NCBI RefSeq assembly: GCF_013409365.1
Contig: NZ_JACCBA010000001.1
Span: forward strand, 496,001 to 560,000
From: Actinomadura luteofluorescens
GTDB lineage: Bacteria; Actinomycetota; Actinomycetes; Streptosporangiales; Streptosporangiaceae
Direction of reading: 5' to 3'
Length of the DNA stretch: 64,000 nt
Under the pieces are notes generated by a model. It saw only the letters and a list, made by a program, of their open reading frames with translations, was not told the DNA's origin and made no database searches. Position 1 is the first letter of the stretch. The number at the start of each line of letters is the position of its first letter. Shown here one piece after another: positions 16,365 to 25,903 of this stretch. The translations under genes and the position numbers were made by a program.

Positions 16365-19300
16365 ATGGTCCTTGAACTCCTGCGGCGCGGCGTGTCAGCG
16401 GCCGGCGGTCTCCCAGGTGGTGGAACCGCCGTCCGCGCCGCGGACTACGCGGGGACTCTGGGCGTCCGGACGGCGGCCGTGCCGATCCGGCAGGCGAGAC
16501 GTGCTCTCGGTGAGGTCGGAAGCATCGCTGGGCGGGCTCTCCGGCCGTCGCGGACCGTCCACCGGTACCCGGACCGGCTGCACATCGAGCTGCGTCATCT
16601 GCACAAGGCGGGCCGGTGGTCCGAGGCGCAGGCCCTGGAGCACGCCGTCGAAGAGCTTCCCGCCGTGCACTGGGCGCGCGTCAACGCGGCCTTGGGACGC
16701 TTGATCGTCCACGTGCCGGAGGAGGTCTCCCCGGAGGACGTCCTGGAAGTCGTCGAGGCACTGGACGCGGTCCTGGAGGGCGAGGAGCCCGGAGCGGGTC
16801 TCTTCGCGGCGCCGCCGACGGCGCTGGCCCTCGGCGCCGACCTGGTCGGGCTCACGATCACCGGGGCGCAGTGGGTGCTCGGGCGGGCGCCGCTGCCGTC
16901 CGAGGTCGCGGGGCTGGTGGCGTTCGCGGACACGGTGCCCGTGCTGCGCGGCGTTCTGGCCGCCGCGGTGCCGGGTGCGCCGGTGGAGCGGTGGCTGCCG
17001 CTGACCCAGGCCGCCGTGCAGGCGCTCGCGCCCGGCGGGACGGGGCTGGTCGTCGACACTGCGCAGCGGCTCTGGCAGCGCCGCGAGGCCGCCGCCACCC
17101 ACCGGTTGTGGCGGATCGCCGAAGCGGACCTGACCGGCGCGCCCGAGCGGGCCGGATGCACGGGCGTGTCCGGCGGGCGTTCCCACGACCTGCGCGACGG
17201 GCCGCCGGAGCGGCACGCGGGCCGGATGCTCGCCGTCGGCCTCGGAGGGCTCGTCCTCGGCGGGCTCCTGACCGGCAGCGCGCGCCGCGCGCTGGACGTC
17301 GGGGTCGCCGCGGCGCCGAAGGCGCCCCACGCCGCCCGCGAGGTCTTCGCGGCCGAACTCGCCGCCCGGCTGGCCGGGCGGGGAGTGCTGGCCCTGCACC
17401 CGGCGGCGCTGCGCCACCTGGACCGGATCGACACGGTGCTGCTGGACGCCGACGCCCTGAAGGCCGGTGACCTGGTGGTGGACGAGGTCGCCGTGCTCGC
17501 GGGCACGTCGGAGGCCGAGGTGGCCGAGCACGTCCACGCGCTGCTGGACCCCGGGGCGCCGGACGAGGTCAGGGAGGGGGGCGGGTGGTCCCTCGGCCCC
17601 GCCGAACGCGTGCTGCCCGGCCGGAGGGTCGCGGCCGAGGGCCGGGGCCTGCGCGGTTCGGGCCCGCTGCTGGCCCTGGCCGAGGGCGGGCGGCCGCGCG
17701 CCCTGATCCGCATGCGCCGCTCGCTGCGGGAGGAGACGAACGCCCTGGTGACCGCCGCGCGGGAGGCGGGCGCGAAGATCGTGCTGGCCGGATCCGGCGT
17801 CGATCTGCCGCTCCCCCCGGACGCCACCGCCCCCGGCGGCCCGGACCTGGTCGCCTCCGTCCGCGCGCTGCAGGAGGACGGCGCGGGCGTCCTGCTGATC
17901 TCGCGCGATCCGGCGGCGCTCGCCGCGGCCGACGTCGGCGTGGCGGCCTGGGCGGACGGCGCGCCGCCGTGGGGCGCGCACCTGCTGGTCCTGCGGGATC
18001 CGGCGGCGGCCGCGCACGTCGTCGAGGCCGTCGCCGCCGCGCGCCGCGTCAGCGAGCGGGGCGTCACGCTCGCATGGTCGGGCACGGGGGTGGCCGCGCT
18101 GCTCGCGCTCACCGCGCCTCCGGGGAAGGCCGCGGACCGCGCCCTGTCCGCCGTCAACGGGGCGGCGGCCCTGGGGATGGCCTACGGCGCCTGGACGGCC
18201 CGCGATGTGATGCGGCACGTTCCCGCGCCGCCGCTGCCGTCCACGCCGTGGCATGCCATGCCCGTGGAGGCGGCGCTGGAGCGGCTCGGCAGCCGTGCCG
18301 AGGGCCTGTCCGATGCCGAGGCGCGTGACCGCGGCGGGCGCGGCGCGGACCGCGCCCGCCCCGGCGAGGACCGCCGGCCGCTGCTGCGGGCCGTGGTCCA
18401 GGAACTGGCCAACCCCCTGACGGCGGTGCTCGCCGCCGGCGCGGCCGGTGCGGCGGCGGTCGGCTCGCCGGTCGACGCCGCGCTCGTCGCCGCGACCATC
18501 GGCGTGTCCGGGCTCGCCGGCGGCCGGCAGCGGGTCTCCGCCAACGAGATCATCGCGAGGATCTCGGCCAGGTCCGGCGAGCCGGTCGCCGTTCTGCGGG
18601 ACGGCGAGCAGACCCGGGTGCCCGCGGAGCTGCTCGTCCGCGGCGACGTCGTGGTGCTCGTCGCGGGGGACGCGGTCCCCGCCGACTGCCGGATCGTCAC
18701 CGCGAACGGCCTGGAGGCCGACGAGTCGTCGCTCACCGGCGAGTCCCTCCCGGTGGCCAAGGACACCGCGCCGACCCTGGCCCGGCACGTCGCCGAACGC
18801 TCCTGCATGCTCTACGAGGGCACCTCGATCGCCGCCGGGGAATGCACCGCCGTGGTCGTCGCGGTCGGCGACGCCACCGAGAGCGGCCGGGCCATGGCCG
18901 CGGCGGTGGCCTCCGGCTCGGCCTCCAGCGGCGTCGAGGCCCGCCTCAAGCAGATCACCGAGGCCACGACGCCGATGGCGGTCGGCGCGGCCGTCGGCGT
19001 CGTCACCTCGGGCCTGCTGCGGGGCGGGCCGCTGCGCCGCGCGCTGTCCGAAGGCGTCAACCTCGCCGTCGCGTCCGTCCCCGAAGGGCTTCCACTGCTG
19101 GTCAGCGCCGCCCAGGTGGCCGCGATCCGGCGGCTCGCCGAACGGGGGATCTACGTCCGCGACCCGCGCACCATCGAGACGCTCGGACGGGTCGACGTGC
19201 TGTGCTTCGACAAGACCGGCACCCTGACCGAGGGCCGCATCACGCTCGCCCGCATCGCCGATCACCGCCGCGACGCGGAGGCCGCGCGACTCGACGCCGC

Positions 19301-20786
19301 GCTGCGCGGCGTCCTGGCCGCCGCCCTGCGCGCCACCCCGGTGCCCAGCAACGGGCGGCACAGCCACGTCACCGACGCCGCCGTGGAGGAAGGCGCCGCG
19401 CAGGCGGGCGTGGACCGCGACTCCGGCGGGCCGTGGAAGCAGATCGACAGCCTGCCGTTCGAGCCGTCGCGCGCCTTCCACGCGACCCTCGGCTCGTTCG
19501 GCGGCGAGCGCACGGTGTTCGTCAAGGGCGCCCCGGAGGTCGTGCTCCCGCTGTGCGCCCGTACCCCGGACGGCGCGCTGGACCGCACCACCCGGCGGCG
19601 GCTGCGGGGACGCGTCGAGCGGCTCGCGTCCAGCGGCCACCGCGTCCTCGCCGTCGCCGAGCACCGCATGCCGGACGGCGGCGACACGATCACCGAGGGC
19701 GAGGTGACCGGCATGACCTTTCTCGGGCTGCTGGGCCTCGCCGACCCCGTCCGCGCCACCGCCGCGCGCGCGGTCGCCGACCTCCGCGCCGCCGGCGTCC
19801 AGATCATCATGCTCACCGGCGACCATCCGGCGACCGCCGCCGCGATCGCCGACCAGGTCGCCGGCGGCGGCGCCGAGCACCGCGTCATCACCGCGGACGA
19901 GATCGACCGGCTCGACGACGACGACCTGTCGCAGGCCCTGATCGGCGTGGACGTCGTGGCCCGGTGCACTCCCGTCCACAAGGTCCGCGTCGTGCGCGCC
20001 CTGCGCGGACGCGGGCGCGTCGTCGCCATGACGGGCGACGGCGCCAACGACGCCGCCGGCATCCGCCTCGCCGACGTGGGCATCGCGCTCGGCGAGCGCG
20101 GCACGGCCGCGGCGCAGGCGTCGGCCGACCTGATCGTCGCCGACGACCGGCTGGAGACGATCGTCTCCGCGCTCGTGGAGGGGCGCGCCATGTGGGCGTC
20201 GGTCCGCGAGGCCCTCGCCATCCTGGTCGGCGGCAACCTCGGTGAGATCGCCTTCACCCTGCTCGGCTCGCTGATGACCGGCCGCGCCCCGCTGTCGGCC
20301 CGCCAGATGCTGCTGATGAACATGCTGACCGACCTGGCCCCCGCCCTCGCCATCGCCGTCCGCGTCCCGACCCGGGACGCCACCGAGGTGCTGCTGGCGG
20401 AAGGCCCGGAGACCTCGCTCGGCTCCGCCCTCACCCACGACATCGCGCACCGCGCGGCGGTGACCACGCTCGGCGCCCTCTCCGGCTGGCTGGCCGGGCG
20501 CTTCACCGGCCCGGCCGTCCGCGCCCGCACCATCGGCCTGGTCGCGCTCATCGGCACCCAGCTCGCCCAGACGCTCAAGGCGGGCCGCGACGACCGCGCC
20601 GTCCTCCTCAGCACGCTCGGCTCGGCGGCGCTCCTGGCCGTCATCGTCCAGACGCCAGGCGTCAGCGGCTTCTTCGGCTGCGTCCCCCTCGATCCGCTCG
20701 CCTGGGCCACCGCCGCGGCGGCCGTCGCCGCGGCGATGGCGGCCGGCCGCTTCCTCCCGGACGGCGACGGACGGTCCGCTCCGTAG
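16365..20786 (+). CDS. Giant P-type cation ATPase (CtpI/CtpH-like)
   Basis: A 1473-residue P-type ATPase, much longer than usual (about 700-900) but like mycobacterial CtpH/CtpI. The N-terminal ~700 residues are an actinobacterial extension beginning with a metal-associated-like fold without a CxxC motif and continuing into a degenerate pump-like half. The catalytic half carries SSLTGESLPV (actuator), PEGLP (the transmembrane motif of P2 pumps), CFDKTGTLTEG with the phosphorylated Asp near residue 949, VKGAPEVV (nucleotide binding) and MTGDGANDAAGIRLADVGIA (hinge). PEGLP favours Ca/Na/Mg-type ions over heavy metals. It is monocistronic; the ion is unknown. Confidence 0.92.
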   Translation: MVLELLRRGVSAAGGLPGGGTAVRAADYAGTLGVRTAAVPIRQARRALGEVGSIAGRALRPSRTVHRYPDRLHIELRHLHKAGRWSEAQALEHAVEELPAVHWARVNAALGRLIVHVPEEVSPEDVLEVVEALDAVLEGEEPGAGLFAAPPTALALGADLVGLTITGAQWVLGRAPLPSEVAGLVAFADTVPVLRGVLAAAVPGAPVERWLPLTQAAVQALAPGGTGLVVDTAQRLWQRREAAATHRLWRIAEADLTGAPERAGCTGVSGGRSHDLRDGPPERHAGRMLAVGLGGLVLGGLLTGSARRALDVGVAAAPKAPHAAREVFAAELAARLAGRGVLALHPAALRHLDRIDTVLLDADALKAGDLVVDEVAVLAGTSEAEVAEHVHALLDPGAPDEVREGGGWSLGPAERVLPGRRVAAEGRGLRGSGPLLALAEGGRPRALIRMRRSLREETNALVTAAREAGAKIVLAGSGVDLPLPPDATAPGGPDLVASVRALQEDGAGVLLISRDPAALAAADVGVAAWADGAPPWGAHLLVLRDPAAAAHVVEAVAAARRVSERGVTLAWSGTGVAALLALTAPPGKAADRALSAVNGAAALGMAYGAWTARDVMRHVPAPPLPSTPWHAMPVEAALERLGSRAEGLSDAEARDRGGRGADRARPGEDRRPLLRAVVQELANPLTAVLAAGAAGAAAVGSPVDAALVAATIGVSGLAGGRQRVSANEIIARISARSGEPVAVLRDGEQTRVPAELLVRGDVVVLVAGDAVPADCRIVTANGLEADESSLTGESLPVAKDTAPTLARHVAERSCMLYEGTSIAAGECTAVVVAVGDATESGRAMAAAVASGSASSGVEARLKQITEATTPMAVGAAVGVVTSGLLRGGPLRRALSEGVNLAVASVPEGLPLLVSAAQVAAIRRLAERGIYVRDPRTIETLGRVDVLCFDKTGTLTEGRITLARIADHRRDAEAARLDAALRGVLAAALRATPVPSNGRHSHVTDAAVEEGAAQAGVDRDSGGPWKQIDSLPFEPSRAFHATLGSFGGERTVFVKGAPEVVLPLCARTPDGALDRTTRRRLRGRVERLASSGHRVLAVAEHRMPDGGDTITEGEVTGMTFLGLLGLADPVRATAARAVADLRAAGVQIIMLTGDHPATAAAIADQVAGGGAEHRVITADEIDRLDDDDLSQALIGVDVVARCTPVHKVRVVRALRGRGRVVAMTGDGANDAAGIRLADVGIALGERGTAAAQASADLIVADDRLETIVSALVEGRAMWASVREALAILVGGNLGEIAFTLLGSLMTGRAPLSARQMLLMNMLTDLAPALAIAVRVPTRDATEVLLAEGPETSLGSALTHDIAHRAAVTTLGALSGWLAGRFTGPAVRARTIGLVALIGTQLAQTLKAGRDDRAVLLSTLGSAALLAVIVQTPGVSGFFGCVPLDPLAWATAAAAVAAAMAAGRFLPDGDGRSAP

Positions 20787-20953
20787 CGGGGTCCGCTGTC
20801 CCCCATCCGAGCTACCGGCGAATGTCCACCGGATGGTGACGATTCGTGCGGTGCCGGTTCCCTAGCGTTGCGGTGCGGCCGCACCGTTCGGCCTCCCGTT
20901 CCGCCACACCGCCGGGTGATCCGCGGCGATGCCCCCCTCCCTGGAGAAGAATC

Positions 20954-21853
20954 ATGATTCGCAAGATCAAGACGGCCGCCGTCGCCGCGGCGTGCTGCAC
21001 CGTCGTCGGTGCGGGGCTCGCCGGCTGCGAGGGCGACTCACTGGCGGGCGGGAGTCCGTCCTCCTCCGGCACGCCGAAGGCCGAAGCCGACCCGATCAAG
21101 GGAACCGAGAGGATCGAGGTCGGCGGCACGTCGGTGAACGTGTCCTGTGCGGGCGACGCGGCGAAGGGCAGGCCGGTCATCGTCCTGATGCACGGAGGAG
21201 GTGACGGGCTCGACAAGTTGGCCGCCACCCAGAAGCAGCTGAGCAAGGACGACCGGGTCTGCTCCTACGACAGGCTCGGTGCGGGCAAGAGCGACCCGCC
21301 GGACGGTCCGCAGGACTTCTCCAGCAGCGGCAAGGTCCTGACCGGCGTGCTCGACCGGATCGCCGGTGACGGCCCGGTCGTCCTGGCCGGGCACTCGCTG
21401 GGCGGGCTGATCGCGGCCCGGTACGCGCCGGACCACCGGGACAGGGTGAAGGGGCTGGTCCTGATGGACGCCACACCGCCGACGATGATCGAGGACATCA
21501 CCGAGGCGATCCCCGAGTCCGCCAAGGGGCCGGCGGGCCAGGTGCGCGCGCAGAACCTCGCGATCTTCCAGGGCCAGAACCCGGAGAAGCTCGTCATCAC
21601 CGACGGGAAGGTCGGCTCCGCGGGCAGCATCCCGGTGGAGGTGATCAAGCATGGGAAGCCGTACCTCGCGGCCATTCCCACCTACGGGCCGCGGCTGGAG
21701 CAGGCCTGGTCCGCCGGGCAGCGCGCGTGGCTCGCCCTGTCCAGCCGCAGCACGCTGACCACCGCCCCCCGGAGCGGGCACTACATCTACCTCGAACAGC
21801 CCGAGGTCGCCATCAAGGCCATCCGGCGCGTCACCTCGCAGGCCGCCGGATAG
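20954..21853 (+). CDS. Alpha/beta-hydrolase lipoprotein
   Basis: A 299-residue secreted hydrolase. The signal sequence ends in a lipobox (GLAGC, Cys about residue 23) followed by a Ser/Gly-rich spacer. The alpha/beta-hydrolase core has VLMHGGGDG (oxyanion strand), a nucleophile elbow AGHSLGG (Ser about residue 143) and a probable catalytic His in RSGHYIYLEQP. ATG 20954 follows GGAGAAGA; the longer upstream frame has no support. It is 46 bases upstream of a two-component pair on the same strand and may be co-transcribed. The substrate is unknown. Confidence 0.88.
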   Translation: MIRKIKTAAVAAACCTVVGAGLAGCEGDSLAGGSPSSSGTPKAEADPIKGTERIEVGGTSVNVSCAGDAAKGRPVIVLMHGGGDGLDKLAATQKQLSKDDRVCSYDRLGAGKSDPPDGPQDFSSSGKVLTGVLDRIAGDGPVVLAGHSLGGLIAARYAPDHRDRVKGLVLMDATPPTMIEDITEAIPESAKGPAGQVRAQNLAIFQGQNPEKLVITDGKVGSAGSIPVEVIKHGKPYLAAIPTYGPRLEQAWSAGQRAWLALSSRSTLTTAPRSGHYIYLEQPEVAIKAIRRVTSQAAG

Positions 21854-21899
21854 GCGACGGGCGGTGACCGGCCGGCCGTCCTCGCACCAAGGAGTCGTC

Positions 21900-23111
21900 A
21901 TGCGACGGTCGACCCGGCGCCCCCGCCGCGACCGCTACCCTCGCCGAGTGATCGATCTGCGGCGGCTCCCTGCCGCGTGGCGGCGTCAGGACGTGACGGT
22001 CCGCGATCTCCCGTTCGCCCTGCTGCTGGCCGTCATGTCGTTCCTGCCGGTCCTGCGCGGCCACGAGACGTACGTCGGCGAACTTCCGCCCCGTCCCTTC
22101 GACGCGCCGGCCATCCTGGCGCTCGCCCTGCTCTGCCTCCCGCTCGCCGTGCGCCGGCGGTGGCCGGCCGCGTGCCTGGCCCTGGTGTCACTCGGTTTCG
22201 CCGTCGCGCAACTCCGCGGCTACCAGATGGTCGCGGGGACCGCGCTGCCCGCCGCGCTGGTGAGCTCGGGCGCCCATCTGGAACGCCACCGGCGCCTCGC
22301 GTTGATCGTCCTGTCCGCCGCGTACGCGGCGCTGGCGATCGCGCTCCACCTGCTCGGCGGGGCCGAGCGGCCGGACGGATACGTGGTGGTCTACCTGGCG
22401 CTGGCCGCCGCGTGGGGCATCGGGTCGTGGCTGCGCTCCGGTCGCGCCGCCGAGGCCGAGCGCCGCGTCCGGGTCGCCGAGGCGACCCGCGCGGCCGAGC
22501 GCACCCGCATCGCCCGCGAGCTCCACGACGTCGTCGCCCACCACGTGACGGCGATGGTCGTGCAGGCCGAGGCGGCGCGCTACCTGACCGCCTCCCCCGA
22601 CCGCCTCGACGCGACCCTGAACGCGGTCACCGGCACCGGGCGGCGCGCCATCACCGACCTGCGGCACCTGCTCGACCTGCTCAACCCCGAGCACGGCGCC
22701 CCGGGGAACGGCGTCAGGACGCCGTCCGCCGGCGACCTCGGCACGCTCGTGGAACACACGCGCCAGGCCGGGCAGCCGGTGGAGTTCACCGAGGAGGGCG
22801 AACCGTCGGAGTCCGCCGGAAGCGCCGAGTTCGTGGCCTACCGGGTCGTGCAGGAGGCCCTGACCAACGCTCTCAGGTACGCCCACGGCAACCGCACCGT
22901 CACCCGGGTCCGGTACGGCGAGAAGGAGATCACCGTGCAGGTCGGCACCGACGGCCCCGAGAGGCGGACCGCGTCGCCGGGCGGCGGCGGGCGAGGCCTG
23001 GCCGGGCTGCGCGAACGGGTCGACGCCCTCGGCGGCGAGTTCAGCGCGCGCCCGCAGGCCGGCGGCGGCTTCGTCGTGCGGGCGCGCATCCCCACCGGGA
23101 GCCCGTCGTGA
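21900..23111 (+). CDS. NarL-type sensor histidine kinase
   Basis: A 403-residue kinase. Four to six transmembrane helices occupy about 35-175. The HisKA_3 box is ERTRIARELHDVVAHHVTAM with the phospho-accepting His near residue 209, and the HATPase_c domain has VVQEALTNALRYAHG and GGGRGLAGLRERVDALGG. ATG 21900 has AAGGAG five bases before it. The stop overlaps the GTG start of the response regulator (GTGA at 23108-23111), so the pair is translationally coupled. Confidence 0.93.
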   Translation: MRRSTRRPRRDRYPRRVIDLRRLPAAWRRQDVTVRDLPFALLLAVMSFLPVLRGHETYVGELPPRPFDAPAILALALLCLPLAVRRRWPAACLALVSLGFAVAQLRGYQMVAGTALPAALVSSGAHLERHRRLALIVLSAAYAALAIALHLLGGAERPDGYVVVYLALAAAWGIGSWLRSGRAAEAERRVRVAEATRAAERTRIARELHDVVAHHVTAMVVQAEAARYLTASPDRLDATLNAVTGTGRRAITDLRHLLDLLNPEHGAPGNGVRTPSAGDLGTLVEHTRQAGQPVEFTEEGEPSESAGSAEFVAYRVVQEALTNALRYAHGNRTVTRVRYGEKEITVQVGTDGPERRTASPGGGGRGLAGLRERVDALGGEFSARPQAGGGFVVRARIPTGSPS

Positions 23112-23767
23112 GCGCCCCGGTCCGGGTGCTGGTGTGCGACGACCAGGCGCTGATCCGGACCGGGTTCGCGACGATCATCGACGCGCAGCCCGACCTGGAG
23201 GTGGTGGGCGAGTGCGGGGACGGGCGGACCGCGGTCGGCCTCGCCCGCAGCCTGAGCCCCGACATGGTGGTGATGGACGTGCGGATGCCGGTGCTCGACG
23301 GCATCGAGGCGACCCGCCTCCTGGCCGGCCCCGGGGTCGGGGACCCCGTCAAGGTGCTCGTGGTGACGACGTTCAACCTGGACGAGTACGTGTACGAGGC
23401 GCTGCGCGCGGGAGCGAGCGGGTTCCTGCTCAAGGACGCCCCACCGGCGCAGCTGCTGCACGGGATCCGCACCGTCGCGGGCGGTGCCGCGCTGCTGGCG
23501 CCCGAGGTGACCCGGCAGCTCGTCGGCCGGTACGCCGCGCGGATCCGTCCCGCCCCGGGCACGGCCGACGACGTCGCGCTGGCCCCGCGCGAGCTGGAGG
23601 TGCTGAACCTCATCGCCAACGGCCTGTCCAACAACGAGATCGCCGCGACGCTGGTGCTCAGCCCGGAGACCGTCAAGACCTACGTGTCGCGCATCCTCAC
23701 CAAACTCGGCCTGCGCGACCGCGTGCAGGCCGTCGTCTACGCCTACCGCAACGGCCTGGTCACCTGA
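23108..23767 (+). CDS. NarL/LuxR-family response regulator
   Basis: A 219-residue regulator paired with the preceding kinase. The receiver domain has CDDQALIR, the phospho-acceptor Asp in MVVMDVRMPVLDG (about residue 54) and the Lys in GFLLKDAPP. The LuxR DNA-binding domain is at about 155-215 (LAPRELEVLNLIANGLSNNE, then ETVKTYVSRILTKLGL). A strong hairpin follows 19 bases after the stop. It may control the neighbouring lipoprotein hydrolase; no direct evidence is visible. Confidence 0.94.
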   Translation: MSAPVRVLVCDDQALIRTGFATIIDAQPDLEVVGECGDGRTAVGLARSLSPDMVVMDVRMPVLDGIEATRLLAGPGVGDPVKVLVVTTFNLDEYVYEALRAGASGFLLKDAPPAQLLHGIRTVAGGAALLAPEVTRQLVGRYAARIRPAPGTADDVALAPRELEVLNLIANGLSNNEIAATLVLSPETVKTYVSRILTKLGLRDRVQAVVYAYRNGLVT

Positions 23768-23786
23768 ACTCCGCGGTCGAAGGACG

Positions 23787-23814
23787 CGGTCCCGGGGCAT
23801 CAGCCCCGGGACCG
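23787..23814 (+). terminator. Terminator hairpin after the response regulator
   Basis: A perfect 12-base inverted repeat (CGGTCCCGGGGC at 23787-23798, complement at 23803-23814) with an ATCA loop lies between the regulator and the convergent glycosyltransferase-like gene, and may serve both. Confidence 0.8.
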
Positions 23815-23852
23815 GTTGGGTCGGGCAGGGGCCCGGCCATTGCCGACCGGCC

Positions 23853-24944
23853 CTACTCTCTCGACAGCCGCAGGTAGTGGATCGCCTGCTCAGGGGTGAG
23901 AGAGGTGGGCAGGCCCAGAAGCCGCCGCTGCCAGATGCCCAGGTTCTCGCGCCATGTGCGATAGAAGGACAGGCAGCTCATCGGAGAGATCTCCCCATGG
24001 CGTTTCTTCGCCTCGTCGAGGAGTCTCAGGATCCGGTCGCGATCGGGAACGGGCTCTCCCTTTCCGCGAGCGGATCCGTGCAGACGGTCCACCACCTCTT
24101 CGATGAAACGCGAGCGCTTCTTGATCGCGTCCATCCAGAAGTAGAGCGTGGACACATCTGCTTCGTAGTGGAGCGCCCGGAAAAGGCCTTCGGCGATGAT
24201 CTCACCGAACTCCTCCGGCGCGGCGCTCCGTTCGAACGGTTCGTACGCCAGCTGCCACAGCCTGCCCGCGATGCACGCCGAGCCGGCGGTGACCGCGTCG
24301 TACATGAACAGCCAGTCCTCATTGTAGATCGCGGGGAAGTACGTGCCCACGCGACGTGTGTCGACGAGGAGCGCGTTACCCCCCATGAAGGTCGACTGCA
24401 CTCCCCCGGAAACCCGGTTGGCATGACATACGACTGAATTATCAGGAAAATCGGTGATCTGAAATCCGACCACCGGATATCGCTCGGTCAGACCGGCGGC
24501 CCTCGCGATCAGGGAGGGCTCCATGCCCCGGATGTCGTCGTCGAGGAAGAAGACCGTCCGCCAGCCGCACAGCCGGGCCAGCAGCAGGCCGATGTTCCGC
24601 TTCACCGCGATGTCGGTGTGCTTCTCCATCGCTCGCCGCTCGAAGTCGAGCAACGGGTGACCGTACCCTGGCGGAACCACCAGGGTGAGCGTGTCGGCGT
24701 GCAGGGCACGGCCGATCTTTTCGATCTCCCGCCGCTGCGAATCCGTGCTGCACAACAGGACGATCTTGCACTCCAGTGCCTTCGCCAGGGCGATCGCCGG
24801 ACCCACCCGATGCGGGTGGATCGTGGGAACGACAATGGCGTCCACCTTTCCAGGTTTCGCCCTGCTCATGACATTGGACATGTCTGCCAGCAGGTCGATG
24901 TGCGAACCTATGTGGGACGCCTGGTCGAAATTATTCTCAGTCAT
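23853..24944 (-). CDS. Glycosyltransferase-like protein (GT-A fold suspected)
   Basis: A 363-residue soluble protein. The acidic motif VFFLDDDIRGME (about residue 135) resembles the DxD metal/nucleotide-sugar site of GT-A glycosyltransferases, and YNEDWLFMYD (about 205) resembles the later ED catalytic region. The N-terminal part (VDAIVVPTIHPHRVGPAIAL) looks like the first Rossmann-like strands. ATG 24944 is preceded immediately by GGAGGAAAG, so the 23 extra upstream codons are not used. Codon use is less GC-extreme than in the neighbours, which hints at transfer. No acceptor, transporter or sugar gene is next to it, so its job is unknown. Confidence 0.65.
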   Translation of the reverse strand: MTENNFDQASHIGSHIDLLADMSNVMSRAKPGKVDAIVVPTIHPHRVGPAIALAKALECKIVLLCSTDSQRREIEKIGRALHADTLTLVVPPGYGHPLLDFERRAMEKHTDIAVKRNIGLLLARLCGWRTVFFLDDDIRGMEPSLIARAAGLTERYPVVGFQITDFPDNSVVCHANRVSGGVQSTFMGGNALLVDTRRVGTYFPAIYNEDWLFMYDAVTAGSACIAGRLWQLAYEPFERSAAPEEFGEIIAEGLFRALHYEADVSTLYFWMDAIKKRSRFIEEVVDRLHGSARGKGEPVPDRDRILRLLDEAKKRHGEISPMSCLSFYRTWRENLGIWQRRLLGLPTSLTPEQAIHYLRLSRE

Positions 24945-25061
24945 CTTTCCTCCGTTTTTTCTCGTCCGCGACCTGGTCGCGAAACGGCCCAAGATCAAGA
25001 TCGATCTGGACACTGGGTACTGTCCGCAGAGGAGCCGTCAGGGCAACGCGGGACTACCGCA

Positions 25062-25757
25062 TCAACGCGCCGAGGGCCCCGACGGCGTTCCGATCAACCC
25101 GAGCACCTCGGCCGTCGGACGGACGTCGCCGAAGGACCGGTAGACGGTGTGCAGGGTGGCGTTGTGCTCCCGGTCGCCGCGCGCCGCGTTCGCGTCGGCG
25201 ACCAGGATGACCCGGAACCCGAGGGTGCTCGCGTCGCGCGCGGAGGACTCGCAGCACACGTTGGTGACGGTGCCGGTGACCAGGACGGTGTCGACCCCGC
25301 GCCGTTCCAGCAGGTCCGGAAGGGGGCAGCGCCCCGGGAAGAAGGCGCTGGCCGCCGACTTCTCCACCAGCAGGTCGTCGGCATGGACCACGAAGTCATG
25401 CCACAGGCGTTCGGCCAAGGGCCCGGTGCCGCCGGAGGTGCGGTACATCTCGGCCGCTTCGGGCCCGAAGAACTCGTCGGCCACCGCCGTACGTTCGCCC
25501 ACCGCGGGCAGGACCCAGGCGACCGTGCCGCCTGCACCCCGCAGAGCGTCGGCGAGACGGGCGATGTGGGGCACGATCCCCCGGCAGTAGGGATTGCCGG
25601 ACACGAAGAACGGGACCATGTCGATCACTACCAGCGCCGTGCGGGCGGGAACGAGCCGCGTGAACGCGAAGCGGCGCCCCCGGCGGCGCTCATGACGGGC
25701 GTACTCCCGGGCCTCGATCCGCCACCTGTGCCGCTGCGCCTCGGCCTCTGACGGCAC
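25062..25757 (-). CDS. Isochorismatase-family cysteine hydrolase
   Basis: A 231-residue hydrolase of the isochorismatase/nicotinamidase fold. The catalytic triad is recognisable: Asp in LVVIDMVPFF, Lys in LLVEKSAASAF and Cys in GTVTNVCCESSARDA. GTG 25757 follows GGAGGA. No salicylate or 2,3-dihydroxybenzoate genes are nearby, so a siderophore role is not supported. It could hydrolyse an isochorismate-like enol ether, an amide such as nicotinamide or a carbamate. Confidence 0.88.
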   Translation of the reverse strand: MPSEAEAQRHRWRIEAREYARHERRRGRRFAFTRLVPARTALVVIDMVPFFVSGNPYCRGIVPHIARLADALRGAGGTVAWVLPAVGERTAVADEFFGPEAAEMYRTSGGTGPLAERLWHDFVVHADDLLVEKSAASAFFPGRCPLPDLLERRGVDTVLVTGTVTNVCCESSARDASTLGFRVILVADANAARGDREHNATLHTVYRSFGDVRPTAEVLGLIGTPSGPSAR

Positions 25758-25903
25758 GATTCCTCCACGGTCTCCAGCACCCGACCCGCGAGCGGGACGA
25801 AAGGACGACCCGGGCCAGGAAGGGCTCACGGTACCGATCGTGTGCCAGATGGGCGCGACGAACTCCGCATGCGCCGGCGGAGCAGGCCTCCTAGGCTGCG
25901 GGC

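Noticed and set aside
16395..20450. 1351-codon minus-strand open frame
   Set aside because: Antisense shadow of the P-type ATPase, whose motifs on the plus strand are unmistakable.
25062..25757. Isochorismatase as part of a catecholate siderophore pathway
   Set aside because: No entA/B/C/E-like genes are adjacent and the NRPS cluster lies 11 kb away behind unrelated genes.
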